64,000 nt of DNA from Hepsetus odoe. Lineage: Eukaryota > Chordata > Actinopteri > Characiformes > Hepsetidae. Position 1 is the stretch's first letter. Each line of letters begins with the position of its first letter. Of the stretch, positions 45,471-56,853 are shown in pieces. The stretch is from positions 17,965,383 to 18,029,382 of the forward strand of contig CM029379.1 of the NCBI GenBank assembly GCA_017165825.1. Direction: 5' to 3'. The translations under genes and the position numbers were made by a program. The notes beneath the pieces are model-generated. The model was not told the DNA's origin. It searched no databases and worked only from the letters and a program-made list of their open reading frames with translations.

Positions 45471-46480
45471 TCAGGTTTCCAGAGTCCACTGATGTGATAT
45501 TAGAGAAATCTAGCTACTGATGTGGGTTCTAGTACAGAACGATAGATTTTCCCTAGTTGGACTAAAACATTTTTGGCTTAAAATTTCATAGCCCTTTACG
45601 TGTCTCTTAAAACGCGGATTCTTTTGAAGAAATTGTGAAGAAATTAATTTACTTTTCTCTCTTAACAAATACATTTCTTCACTGAGTGCAAAATAAAGAC
45701 ATCTTTGATTAAAATTTCCACCATGCAGCTTGAGCATGTCTGTATAAGGGAAGGTACTCAGTTCAAATTTTCACAAAGACTTTACTGTGTAACAGACATA
45801 GACTAATCTAAACTACTGACTTAAGTAATGCTGCCTTAATAACATGTTTACAGGATCTAATTTAAACTAACACAGCTTAGATTTATAATTTCCTCAACCT
45901 AACACAAAAGATTCAAAACAAGCCAGTTAATGGACAAGAACATGCTACATGCTACATTATATCTACTAATAACAGTCAATTTATTGACAAGAGACATTGA
46001 AACAAACCCATCTCTTTAAATCTTCTATCAATCTTGTTCTTTTTTTACAAATATCTGCTTCAGAGATGCTATCCAGGCATAATACATGCGCAACATCTGG
46101 ACCTGTTGGCAACTTCAGACCTGGTAGAAAATGGTGAAATGAGTGACAACCAATAGCAGGGAGCATTTTAGTAGCAGAGGGAGAAGTGTAATATATGCTG
46201 TATGAAAATCACAGCAGTGATCAGAGCAGTCATGTAGTTTGTCCTAGGTCAATGGCTCCAGTCAAGCCATTAAGAAAAAAAGTAATAATGTATTTAGGTG
46301 TGTTGCATGCTCTTAAAATGCATCACAATATAACTGTCCAACCAGGCTGAATGGTTGCCATGTCATATCTTTGGAAGCACTGTCCTCCCCCTCCCCCATA
46401 CAAGTGGGCTGTGGCTGTGTGACCAACTCACATAGTTCAGATTGTTCAACAAGATAGTTCAGGAATATCTGTGAATATAA
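45470..46480. other. Spacer with a repeat shared with pseudogene A
   Basis: 45770-45880 resembles 23130-23230 (gtaacagacatagactaatc against gaaacagacataggctaatc), which follows the truncated exon 3 of A. A last tail exon for fragment D was looked for here on the minus strand and not found. Confidence 0.45.
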
Positions 46481-46486
46481 ACTTAC

Positions 46487-46878
46487 CTCATATGAATTAT
46501 GAGCTGCAGTTTTCACTTCAACATAATTCAGCTCTTCTTCATCATCTACAGACATGAACAGACCGAAGAGGAGATGGTAGAAGTGCAGTAAACACATCAG
46601 AACGGAACCAAACACAAAAACACTAATAATGAAATGTAAGTGATGAAGCAGAAACAGAAGATGCACTTCTTGCCTTGTTTCTTTTTCTCCTTTTTCCAAC
46701 AACATGTAAATAATATCACTGATAGAACAACACTCAGTACAACAGGTGTCAGAACAGCAGCCAGCGATGTGAGTGGTTCCCGTTCATTACTCTGACCAGA
46801 AAATAATCAAATACTGAAGTAAACACCACATTTCTGTGTGAAATCTCTGTGATTATCAGGTGGATCCGCATCAGTAGT
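46487..46878 (-). pseudogene. Ig receptor fragment (D): transmembrane and tail exons
   Basis: On the minus strand, 46796-46674 is the 123-base transmembrane exon (GQSNEREPLTSLAAVLTPVV) and 46545-46487 the first tail exon (DDEEELNYVEVKTAAHNSYE) with a good gtaagt donor. The exon lengths and phases equal or fit those of gene B, and the intron between them has the shared GC donor. However, the acceptor before the transmembrane exon is gone: compared with B, about 29 bases (ttaaactctcacag region) are deleted, leaving attttctg before the exon. Homology ends at about 46878 in intron 3, and no Ig exon or last exon is present. It is opposite in orientation to A, B, C and E. Confidence 0.8.
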
Positions 46879-47102
46879 GCCATGGTTTGCTTTGCTCTGT
46901 CCTAACTGGGCACAACTGGCAAACTGACTTTATCCAAGTAATACAGTAGATAGTATTTACACAGCAGTACACTTGACCGTTCATATAGTAGATGTGTTAA
47001 TATTAGATTTATAATACAGTGTATTTTCCCAAAAGTTGATATAAATGTATATTTTATTTTTTATTTCATGTTTTATTTATATTTATATATATATATATAT
47101 TT

Positions 47103-47226
47103 GCTCCCTGCGATGGGCTGGCGACCTGTCTAGGGTGCGTCCCCCGTCCTCGCCCTGTGTGCGCTGGGTTGGACACCAGCACTCCCCCGCGACCCCGTTT
47201 GGGACAAGCGGCAGATAATGGATGGA
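47103..47226 (-). mobile_element. Short retroposon in a TA-rich site
   Basis: Complement of the ~125-base family (ccctgcgatgggctggcgac to gcggcagataatggatggat). The words atatatattt on both sides (about 47092-47101 and 47230-47240) look like a target-site duplication but are in simple sequence. Confidence 0.8.
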
Positions 47227-47229
47227 TGG

Positions 47230-48640
47230 ATATATATATTTGTATATTACTATAGTATATTATGTCTATTTGTGGCTCTTTATCTCAATCTGCTGTGATA
47301 TAAAGCAATTTGACTCACAATATGTTGATATTCTGAAGGAGTCTTTTGGACATAAGTTAGGACATACTTAGAAATGTGGTAAATGCAGCAAAACCACTTT
47401 TTAATGGAGTTTCAGCAGCTGGTGGTCCAGTGGGAGCAGCTCCTAATGCCAATCTCAACCTTGGACCTTAAATATACATCAGACCTTTCTCCTCCTTTGG
47501 AATTTACATAAATCCAACCCATTTATGCTTTTCCACCAACAGTTTCCAAGCCATCACGCTTAATCCCTTGTTTAGCTGGCATCATGATTAGCCTTTCTGG
47601 TTCCCCTTCTTTCCCAATTCAGCATCATAATTACCTCTGTTATCTTTCCTTTACCAGATCTCCACTATAAACAAAGTCGTAAAGCGGTCACTCTTGACTT
47701 TTTGTTTAGGAATATTATTGTTTGCAGGTACGGTTAATTACTATTCACAGAGGGTCAACTTTAGGTTAAGAAGTTCTGTGAACTCACTAGTGTGAGACAT
47801 TGAACAACAAAGACAAAAGTAAATGGATTTCCACCATAGATAAACATGCATGTTTGAACTTGTTATTATATTGGACTATGTGTTTGTTTGTGAAGATAGA
47901 GCTGCACATAAATATTATGATCATTTAATGAGGATAATGTTAATGCCTGACTGTTGTAATGTATCTACTTTAAATTAAGTCATTTAATTTTAAAAACAAA
48001 ACAAAGCACTTACTGGGAAGTTTATATGCCAGAGTAGGCGGAGTCTGAAGTTTGATTTTTAAAATGTTTTATTATTATCAAGTGTTGTGTCTGGCCAATC
48101 TCTGTGCCTTAAACACAAACACACATGCAAAAGTAATCTAGGATCAGTCATTTTTCAGCCCAACTAGTTCTTTGATAAGTAGAAGTTATTTTATAAATAC
48201 ATGTTTATCTGGTAGTTTAGTTTGATTTGCCTCAGAGAGAGAGGGAGAGAGAGAGAAAGAGAGAAGAGAGAAAGGAGGGCTCAAAAACAGCTTATACACT
48301 CAGCCCAAAAAGAAGGTGAAAGAAAAGTACAGTTCAAATCACCCCAACATCACTGTTCCAGCTCTGCAGTAGATTTGTTCAAAGCACCATCAGACCTGAT
48401 TTTGATGTGCCACCAAAAGAGCTTAGTAGATGAGTAACCGAACACACAGACACAATTACAAGAAGTAATTAATAAATCTAATTTAATTTTATTGAGTTTC
48501 AAAAACATGTTTTATGTGTATTTCTGAGTCTTAGCCTTTGTACAGTGTGTATGATTAGACTGTAAGGGGTTTCCAATGGGTGAATTCACTCTCTCGGTTT
48601 CCTTATAAAAATTCAAAGTAGTACCTACCATATACCTCAG
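47230..48640. other. Spacer without a recognised gene
   Basis: AT-rich sequence with a GA-rich tract at 48232-48275, which produces the arginine/glutamate-rich open frame at 48222-48437. I see no conserved exon. Confidence 0.4.
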
Positions 48641-50760
48641 AGGGTCACCATCTGTGCCAGTTTAACCAGTTTTTTCCTGCAATGTATCATGTCCAGCCTT
48701 GCAGTTGTGCTGTGTGTGCTTACTGTGTGACTGGAGTGACTGACAATGGAGGTGAAGCGGTAGAACATGTTCTCCAACTTCAGGACTCCTTCAGCTCTTC
48801 AATTCAATTCAATTCAGTTTATTCTTGTATAGCGCCTTTCACAACATAGTTGCCCCAAGGCACTTTACATTGGTGGTAGATGGTGGAACAGGTTTACAGT
48901 AATAGATGTTAAAGCCGGACGACTACGAAGGAGAGGAACCTTTGTGCATGCAATGGCATGTACAGCAGCACCAGCGACATTAGTAATGGTGCACTATGGC
49001 GATTAGTGCGGGTAAGCTAATCTAAAAAAGTAAGTCTTCAGCCGTGATTTAAAGACTGAGACTGATTCGCATCTCGTACAGAAGCAGGCAAGCTATTCCA
49101 CAATCTAGGGGCCCTGTAACTGAAAGCTCGTGCTCCAATACATTTATTTATGCGAGGGACAATTAGGAGATCTTTATTCTGGGATCTAAGTGGGCGATTA
49201 GGTGTATAGGTAATAAGCAGTTCGGTTAGGTATGCTGGGGCAAGACCTTTAAGTGCCTAGTAGGTTAAGAGGAGGACCTTGAAGTCAGCCCTGTACCTAA
49301 CAGGAAGCCAGTGAAGCGAGGAGAGTATGGGAGTTATGTTGTCGTACTTCCTGCTCCTGCTAACAATCCTAGCGGCTGTGTTCTGAATGCGCTGCAGGGT
49401 GCTTAATGTGCCCTGAGAGCTTCCAGAAAGTAGGGCGTTACAGTAATCTAATCTACTGTGTACAAATGCATGTACTACTTTCGCCGTGTCTTCCATTGAC
49501 AGAAAACGCCGTAGTTTGGCAATGTTCCGAAGTTGCAGGAAGCATGTCTTCGCAACTGCATTAACATGGGGATTAAATGAAAGATTTGAATCGAAAATAG
49601 CACCAAGGTTACGTGCCAGAGTACTAACTAAAAACTTCAACCCTGCATCCCGGATATGTGAAATGAAGTTGGCCCTATCTACATCACTACTACAAAACAA
49701 GAGCAGCTCAGTTTTTTTGGGGTTTAGTGAGAGGAAGTTGTTATTCATCCAATCCCTAATATCATTGAGGCAGCTAATTAAAGTGCCGATTGATGCTTTA
49801 TCACATGATTTACAGATAAGTATAGCTGAGTGTCATCAGCGTAGGAGTGGTAACTAACATTATGCTTCCATATAATAGTGCTTAGTGGGAGCATGTAGAG
49901 GGAGAAGAGCACTGGGCCCAACACCGACCCTTGTGGGACTCCATAGTTAACTAGTGACATAGGTGAGGGGGTGCCATTATCATCCATTTGGATGAAGTAA
50001 TAACGGTTTGTGAGATAGGAGTTGAACCATTTAAGGGCTGTTCCGCTAATGCAGACAGTGGAGTGAAGCCTATTTACTAAAATAGAGTGATCTACCATGT
50101 CGAACGCAGCACTAAGATCTAACAGAACAAGAACAGTAATGTTTCCTGCATCACTTGAGACCATTATATCATTCACCACTCTAGTTAGAGCAGTTTCTGT
50201 GCTATGGCCATGCCGGAAGCCTGATTGGAATTTATCTAAGACATTATGCGTGTATGACTGCAGTTGTCTCGCCACTAGTTTTTCTAGAATCTTAGAGAGA
50301 AATGGGACATTAGAGATAGGTCTATAATTACTTGGTGAGCGAGGATCCAAGTTAGGTTTTTTAAGCTGTGGTCTAACCGCTGCTGTTTTAAACTGATTGG
50401 GGACTACACCTGAGGTCAAGGATGCATTCATGATATCAAGTATCGGTGTTGACAGTACTCCTAAGGATTCCTTCAGGAGCTTGGATGGAATGGGATCTTG
50501 TGGAGTAGTTTTTTTCAAAGTTTTTTAAGTTTGCTTCTGCTTTCCTGGAAATCTTTGAATCTAATGAGAAGTCTAAAGCTCCAGTGTCAAATTCACATAA
50601 TCATTATTTGAGCTTTGTTAATGACACAATATTCTCATCATGTTCGGTCACTAGTTTGCCTCTCTGATGCTCTACTGATGCAGATCCATTGCACACAGAA
50701 ATGTGATGTTTACTTCAGTATGTGTATTTGATTGTGTTTTATAAACAAATTAATGTAGTT
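48640..50760 (+). pseudogene. Ig receptor pseudogene (E), collapsed and LINE-interrupted
   Basis: The 5' part (48640-48799) matches the promoter and exon 1 of gene B. ATG at 48767 begins MFSNFRTPSAL and is then cut by an L2 LINE (48800-50526). The host sequence resumes as aagtttgcttctgctttcct, so about 18 bases including the splice donor are missing. Intron 1 homology runs to about 50625 and then jumps to intron 3 sequence (aatattctcatcatgttcgg), so both Ig exons are deleted. At about 50750 it jumps again to the sequence equivalent to 34660. E is therefore a B-type unit with two large internal deletions. Confidence 0.75.
48800..50526 (-). mobile_element. L2-type LINE, 5'-truncated
   Basis: The reverse transcriptase frame 50518-49778 holds the expected motifs (PSNYRPISNVPFLSKILEK, VLLDLSAAFDMVDH, GVPQGSVLGPVLF and the YADD catalytic box). 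It shifts frame at about 49780 and continues from 49748 to 49257 (MNNNFLSLNPKKTELLLF, HSRLDYCNALLSGS, LSSLHWLPVRYR), where TAG replaces a codon. The 3' untranslated region ends in an (aattc)n tail at 48800 and lacks about 330 bases present in the copies at 2807 and 20018. It breaks exon 1 of pseudogene E. Confidence 0.85.
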
Positions 50761-52540
50761 TGAGGATTTGGATTATGGCTCACAGGTAGGAAAGCAGTAG
50801 TTACATGACCCACAACCAGTTTTACATGAAGTTTATACATTCAGCTCATTTCAATCAGATAGTGTTGATGGATGTTAAAAGGCAAGAATGGAAACAATGG
50901 AGGAAACCTTTACCACGGTGATCTCCAACCCTAAAAACTTTTACTTAAACCCTCAGAGCTCCTATTGTCTTAGTGCAGAATTAAATCCTGTTCTATTTCT
51001 ATTTCGCAAAGGTTTACTAATGTTATCATTCACTGCACATGTCTTCTGCAAGACCTATATAACAGAGAATACAATTAAATATTATTGCTATACAACCCAA
51101 TATTTTATTAAACATATTTTTACGACTTTTTGTGAGTCCAATGTTTAAAAACAAATTGCTAAAAATTAATCACAAAGGTGTAATTTTCTGGAAATATAAA
51201 GCCTTGTTTAGGACTGTATAAAGAATAGTTTCAGCTTTAGTGATCACCCCTCACTCACTGCTCAGTTAAAGGCCGTTCCAAGGCGCTCGGTTCAGTGAAG
51301 TCTGCAGATACAGAGTGTGAGTCTGCTGAAGCAGAGAGGCACTGTTCACTTTATCTGTTGGATGAAGTGAAGAAGCTGAACTGCTCTGATCTTCTATATT
51401 GTTTGGAAATCCAAGTGCTATTGTGGTGTCAGTTTGAACATCCACTTCTTATATAGATATACAGTTAGATTTTACTCAAGATTTCAAAAAGAAGTGTGGC
51501 ATGCATAGATTTGAGGAAAACAACAGATTCATGACAACATTTAGTATTCACTCAGAGATAGTACTTAAAAAAAAATAGACAAGCCAAAATAAACGTTTCC
51601 CTCAAGCTGCTCACGTGTGTCATTATTTGTTGAAGAACTGTCCTCTAGTGTCCACTTAAATCCGTGACACATTTATGGCAAAAAAAAAGAAAAAAGGATG
51701 AATATAAAGCAGTTCAAAGACTCCTATTAATAGCCATCCTATAAATACTAAAACTACACTAAAAACACAAACTCACATGAACAGAGACAGTCGGTAATAT
51801 TAGAAAGGAAAAATAAAGGCCTCAATCTCTTCAAATAAGACTTATAAAGTCTCTCTGTCCAAACATGTCTGCTTTGTTTTTGTAGAACAGATCCTCACAG
51901 AAACAGGATCAGAGTTAGAGCTTCAGAGGATGTGCTTTGAGTCAATAAAAGGACTTAAGCGGCATTTTCAGACTTCATACCTCGGTTCATACCCGAGTCT
52001 TTAAACGATGTTGATATTTGTAGCAATGTATTCTCCTTAAATTGATTTATTTTTATGATATTTAAACATCGTTTAAAAGCTTGTAAAAATGTAAACCATC
52101 AATAATCAGCAGCGGTAGATAAACAAATAAAATAAATAAAATACAAGGTGCAATGAACTTTACTCCCCCTATTCCAAATCAGGTTTCCGGTCTAAATCGG
52201 GTGACAGTGACTTGTCTGTCCAGCTTTCTAAAGGGGGATGACAGCTGTGGGTATTTACTCCTGATTACGGGCCCTCGTGCTCTCTCTACAGCGGTGTGTC
52301 TCCCCCTGGTGGTCGGGCGGAACGGGTTCTCACAGACTGAACAGCACATCATCAAAAACGCTTTACAACACAATAAATGATTTGAAATGTAACCTTCACA
52401 ACAACCAGGGGAAATGAAAATCTTAAACTTGTGATCAGCTCTTTGAAAAAAAAGGACAAGCTTGTCTGGAGTATCATGGTACATGCAAGTTCAGTGCTAA
52501 ACACAATATTCTGGTTAGAGATTCTATCAGCCAAAATGAA
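50760..52540. other. Duplicate of the 34.7-39.2 kb flank, compressed
   Basis: 50760-51180 matches 34660-35060, 51240-51420 matches about 37620-37790 (gagtctgctgaagcagagag), and 51540-51680 matches 39120-39240. The LINE and SINEs of the first copy are absent here. 52140-52380 is richer in CpG, with a CTCF-like motif. No exon was identified. Confidence 0.6.
52300..52312 (-). promoter_or_regulatory. CTCF-like motif
   Basis: The minus strand reads CCACCAGGGGGAG, a strong match to the CTCF core, inside a locally CpG-richer stretch. All three CTCF-like motifs in the window are on the minus strand. Confidence 0.5.
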
Positions 52541-52547
52541 GTATACT

Positions 52548-52650
52548 CCTGAAATCCGAGGAGAATGTTTTAATATATTTAATATTTATCCTGAAATCCG
52601 AGGAGAATGTTTTAATATATTTAATATTTATCCTGAAATCTGAGGAAAAT
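52548..52650. repeat. 42-b tandem repeat, 2.4 copies
   Basis: Units start at 52548, 52590 and 52632 (cctgaaatccgaggagaatg then ttttaatatatttaatattt). The first two are identical over their whole length, which indicates a recent duplication. Confidence 0.9.
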
Positions 52651-53229
52651 TAAGTAATGTAGTGATTTAGACATATGACTTCATATAGGAATGTTGATCC
52701 CCACATGCATGAAAGTATGGTCTATGTTTTAATTCACACTGTTTAAAGTGTACCAAATAGCACAAGCTTCACTTGTGTGATGCTGGAAGTAATTCATCTT
52801 GCTAGGGCTGTAAAAAAAAATCCAGGGAAAGACCAGGGAAAGGCTAAAGATGTGGAGAAGTCTGTATAAAAATAATGCTAAAATAAGCGGTGAAAAAGTC
52901 AAGCAGCAAAACACACAAAGCATCTTTAGTAGTTCAGGAAGCGGATAGCAGCTCTGGCTTATGATAAAACCATAACTTTAATGAGGGAGCTAAGCAGAAA
53001 ACGTTATCAGACCTGCCCAACTGTAACTTTAATTGATTAATAATGTTCATTTAACCAGTGATCAGCTGCATTAAAAATACAGTAAAGTAATTTTATACAT
53101 TAAACAGAGTTGTTTTATTTCAGAAGTAATTAAGACTACTATTCTCTTACTTTAATCAGACATTAAAACAGCATCACATACAAAATCACAAATAATGAAC
53201 AGCAGATAAAACCTAAAGATTTGTCTTGC

Positions 53230-53319
53230 CTTGTTGGATCGTCGTCTTTTTCCAAAAATATATAGCAAGCACTAATCCAGTAATAAATGCTTCTCCAGCA
53301 ACCAGCAAAATGATGATCA
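53230..53319 (-). pseudogene. Orphan transmembrane exon of an Ig receptor (G)
   Basis: On the minus strand, ttcttttag|TGATCATC opens a 90-base exon that is open in phase 1 and ends at CAACAAG|gcaaga. It encodes VIIILLVAGEAFITGLVLAI then YFWKKTTIQQ: a hydrophobic span with an internal glutamate followed by Trp-Lys-Lys, as in gene B. Phase, position of the lysines and the GC donor all match the transmembrane exons of B, C and D. No Ig exon was found upstream (56.0-58.1 kb after removing the RTE insertion) and no clear tail exon downstream. It may be a relic, or part of a gene whose other exons I could not see. Confidence 0.6.
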
Positions 53320-53420
53320 CTAAAAGAAAGGATTAAATTAAAAATGACATTTTCAAGTTGGAAACGATGTTATGCACTGCTCTGGAGAAACTTAACATAC
53401 AGACTTAATGAAATACCAAT

Positions 53421-56024
53421 CTTCTTCTTCTTCTTCTTTTTCTTTCGGCTGCTCCCGTTTAGGGGTCGCCACAGCGGATCAACTGTCTCCATTTCTTCCT
53501 GTATTTTGCATCTTCCTGCTTCAACCCGACCACCTGCATGTCCTCTCTCACCACGTCCATAAACCTCCTCTTTGGTCTTCCTCTTCTCCTCTTTCCTGGC
53601 AGCTCCATCCTCAACATCCTCCTTCCAATATAATCCTCGTCTCTCCTCTGCACATGGCCAAACCAACGCAACCTTGCTTCTCTAACCTTGTCTCCAAGAC
53701 GTCTAACCTGAGCTGTCCCTCTAATATACTAATTTCTAATCCTGTCCAACCTCGTCACACCCAACGAAAATCTCAGCATTTTTAACTCTGACACCTCCAG
53801 CTCCGCCTCCTGCCTTTTCGTCAGTGCCACCGTCTCCAACCCATACAACATAGCTGGTCTCACAACTGTCCTGTAAACCTTCCCTTTTACTCTAGCTGGT
53901 ATGCGTCTGTCACAAATCACTCCAGCCACTCTTCTCCACCCATTCCAACCAGCCTGCACTCTCTTCTTCACCTCTCTTCCACACTCGCCGTTACACTGAA
54001 CTGTTGATCCCAAGTATTTAAACTCCTCCACCTTTGTTACCTCCACTCCCTGCATCCTAACCACTCCACTTTCCTCCCTTTCATTCACACTCATGTATTC
54101 TGTCTTTGCCCTACTCACTTTCATTCCTCTCCTCTCCAGAGCATATCTCCATCTCTCCAGGTTCTCCTCAAGCTGCTCCCTACTCTCACTGCAGATCACA
54201 ATATCATCAGCAAACATCATCGTCCACGGAGACTCCTGTCTAACCTCGTCCGTCAACCTGTCCATTACTACTGCAAACAAGAACGGGCTCAGTGCTGATC
54301 CTTGATGTAATCCAACCTCTACTTTAAATGCATCCGTCACTCCCACTGCAGATCTCACCACTGTTACACTGCCCTCATACATATCCTGAACTACTCTCAC
54401 ATACTTCTCTGTAACACCAGACTTCCTCATACAAAACCACAACTCTTCTCTAGGCACCCTGTCATATGCTTTCTCCAAATCCACAAAGGCACAATGCAGC
54501 TCCTTCTGACCTTCTCTGTACTTCTCCATCAACACCCTCAGAGCAAACATTGCATCTGTGGTGCTCTTTCTCGGCATAAAACCATACTGCTGTTCACTGA
54601 TCCTCACCTCTTTTCTTAACCTAGCTTCTACTACTCTTTCCCATAACTTCATGGTGTGGCTGATCAACTTTATCCCTCTATAGTTACTACAGCTCTGTGC
54701 ATCACCCTTATTCTTGAAGATCGGTACCAGTACACTTCGTCTCCACTCCTCAGGCATCTTCTCACTTGCCAAGATTGTGTTAAACAATCTGGTCAGAAAC
54801 TCAACTGCCATCTCCCCTAAACATCTCCATGCTTCCACTGGTATGTCATCCGGTCCAACAGCCTTTCCATTCTTCATCCTCTTCATCGCTGCCCTTACTT
54901 CCATCTTATTTATTTGCTGCACTTCCTGGTTAACTCTTCTCACATCATCCAGTCTTCTCTCTCTCACATTTTCTTCATTCATCAGCTCCTCAAAGTATTC
55001 CTTCCATCTGCTCAACACGCTCTGTTCACCTGTGAGTACGTTACCATTTCTATCTTTAATCGTCCTGACCTGCTGCACATCTTTCCCAGATCTGTCTCTC
55101 TGTCTAGCCAATCGGTAAAGGTCCTTTTCTCCCTCTTTACTGTCCAACCTCTCATACAATTCACCAAACACCTTATCTTTGGCCTTCACCACTGCTTTCT
55201 TCGCCCTGCGGTTCATCTCCTTGTACACCTGTCTACTTCCTTCATCTCTCTGTATGTCCCATGTCTTCTTTGCCTCCCTCTTCTTTTGAATACACTCCTG
55301 GACTTCTTGGTTCCACAACCAGGTCTCCTTATCCTCCTTCTTCCTTCCGGATGTCACACCAAGTACATTTCTAGCCGTCTGCCTGATCACTTCTGCAGTA
55401 GTTTCTGCCTGAATTCCACCTTGCAGTCCTCCTCCTTCAGCTTCCACCACTTGATCCTCGACTCTGCCCTCACTTTCCTCCTCTTCTTGACCTCCAAGGT
55501 CATCCTACAGACCACCATCCTATGCTGTTTAGCTACACTCTCCCCTGTCACTACTTTGCAGTCTCTGATCTCTTTCAAACTGACCCTCCTGCAAAGAATA
55601 TAATCCACCTGTGAGCATCTTCCTCCACTCTTATACGTCACCCTGTGCTCCTCCCTCTTCTTAAAATAAGTATTAACTACAGCCATTTCCATCCTTTTTG
55701 CAAAATCAACAACCATCTGACCCTCAGCATTCCTCTCCTTGACACCATGCCTACCCATCACCTCCTCATCACCACTGTTCCCTTCACCAACATGACCATT
55801 AAAATCTGCACCAATCACCACTCTCTCTCCCCTGGGTACACTCTCTATCACTTCATCTAACTCACTCCAGAATTTTTCCTTCACTTTCATCTTACAACCA
55901 ACTTGTGGAGCATAAGCACTAACAATATTCATTATCACACCTTCAACTTCCAGCTTCAAACTCATCACCCTCCCTGAAACCCTCTTCACTTCCAAAACGC
56001 TCTCCACATGCTCTTCCTTCAGGA
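53421..56024 (-). mobile_element. RTE-type LINE with perfect 15-b target-site duplication
   Basis: The repeat taatgaaataccaat stands on both sides (53406-53420 and 56025-56039). The element runs leftwards: an endonuclease-domain frame 56007-55387 (SAYAPQVGCKMKVKEKFWSE, GADFNGHVG) and a 573-codon reverse transcriptase frame 55450-53729 with GPDDIPVEAWRCLGE, FVDLEKAYDRVPREELW and MMFADDIVICSE. It ends in a short aag-type tail (cttcttcttc at 53421 on the plus strand). It is 5'-truncated within the endonuclease. The two frames are separated by a 49-base deletion relative to the copy at 39606. It lies about 100 bases upstream of exon G, that is, in its intron. Confidence 0.9.
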
Positions 56025-56039
56025 TAATGAAATACCAAT

Positions 56040-56810
56040 AAACTCATAAAATAAATAAATAAAATAGACATATTTGTGTTGTAGTCATCATAACCTTTGA
56101 TTTCAATCATAACCACTATAAACACACTCAAGTAATCACATCATTTCTGTTAATTGAGGTATTTCACATATAAACAATTTGAATTTAGCCATAGATAAGA
56201 TGTATTATTCACATTCACTTTTATGGCCGGATCCAGAGCAAGCTGTAATTTTATTTGGAAAGCTTTTATGTACTTTACACAGTGTTAAGTGAAAGTGACC
56301 GAACTCATTGTGAAACACGGCACAACACACAGCGGGTTTAAACCTCAGCGGGGCTGTCTGGCAGAAAACACAAAGTTTCTAAAAAGTAAAGAAAAAGTTA
56401 CCTTTAGAGTAAATACAAACTATAAATACAATACAAGGATCAAGACTGATTTGGTTTGTTGAAAGCAGGTGAAGCCCTTTTTAAGATCATTATTAGCTGG
56501 TTAGACAGGTTGGAGTGACTCAGCACAAATGGCCCGTTAAGAAAACAGTGACTGTGGTTAAAGAGTATCAGTGTTTCTTTAGTCTAAATCATAAAGTGCA
56601 TCAGTGCTTTTTCCTTCATTGCAGAAACTAGAATTAGATTTATTCTCAAGTGGATTTACAGCACTGCAAAAAAATTATCCCCATAACTTTCTTCCTCATC
56701 TTCCTCCAGTTCTGGAAAGTAACCCAGGACTGCTTCCCTCCTTGCCTCTTTGTGCTCTTCCCAAGAGTTTAAACATTCTTTTGGCTCCTGCCAAGAGTGA
56801 CTTTGTCCAA

Positions 56811-56853
<43 letters not shown>

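Noticed and set aside
46313..46705. 130-codon minus-strand open frame as a whole protein
   Set aside because: Only 46545-46487 is exon; the rest is intron 4 and intron 5 read through, as comparison with gene B shows.
52729..52923. Minus-strand frame after a pyrimidine-rich tract as a tail exon of receptor G (contains MNYFQHHTSEA)
   Set aside because: The acceptor would enter this frame in phase 2, whereas the transmembrane exon ends in phase 1; in phase 1 it stops after four codons.
54714..55603. Plus-strand open frames of 134 and 229 codons
   Set aside because: They lie wholly within the RTE element and are complementary shadows of its minus-strand reverse transcriptase frame.
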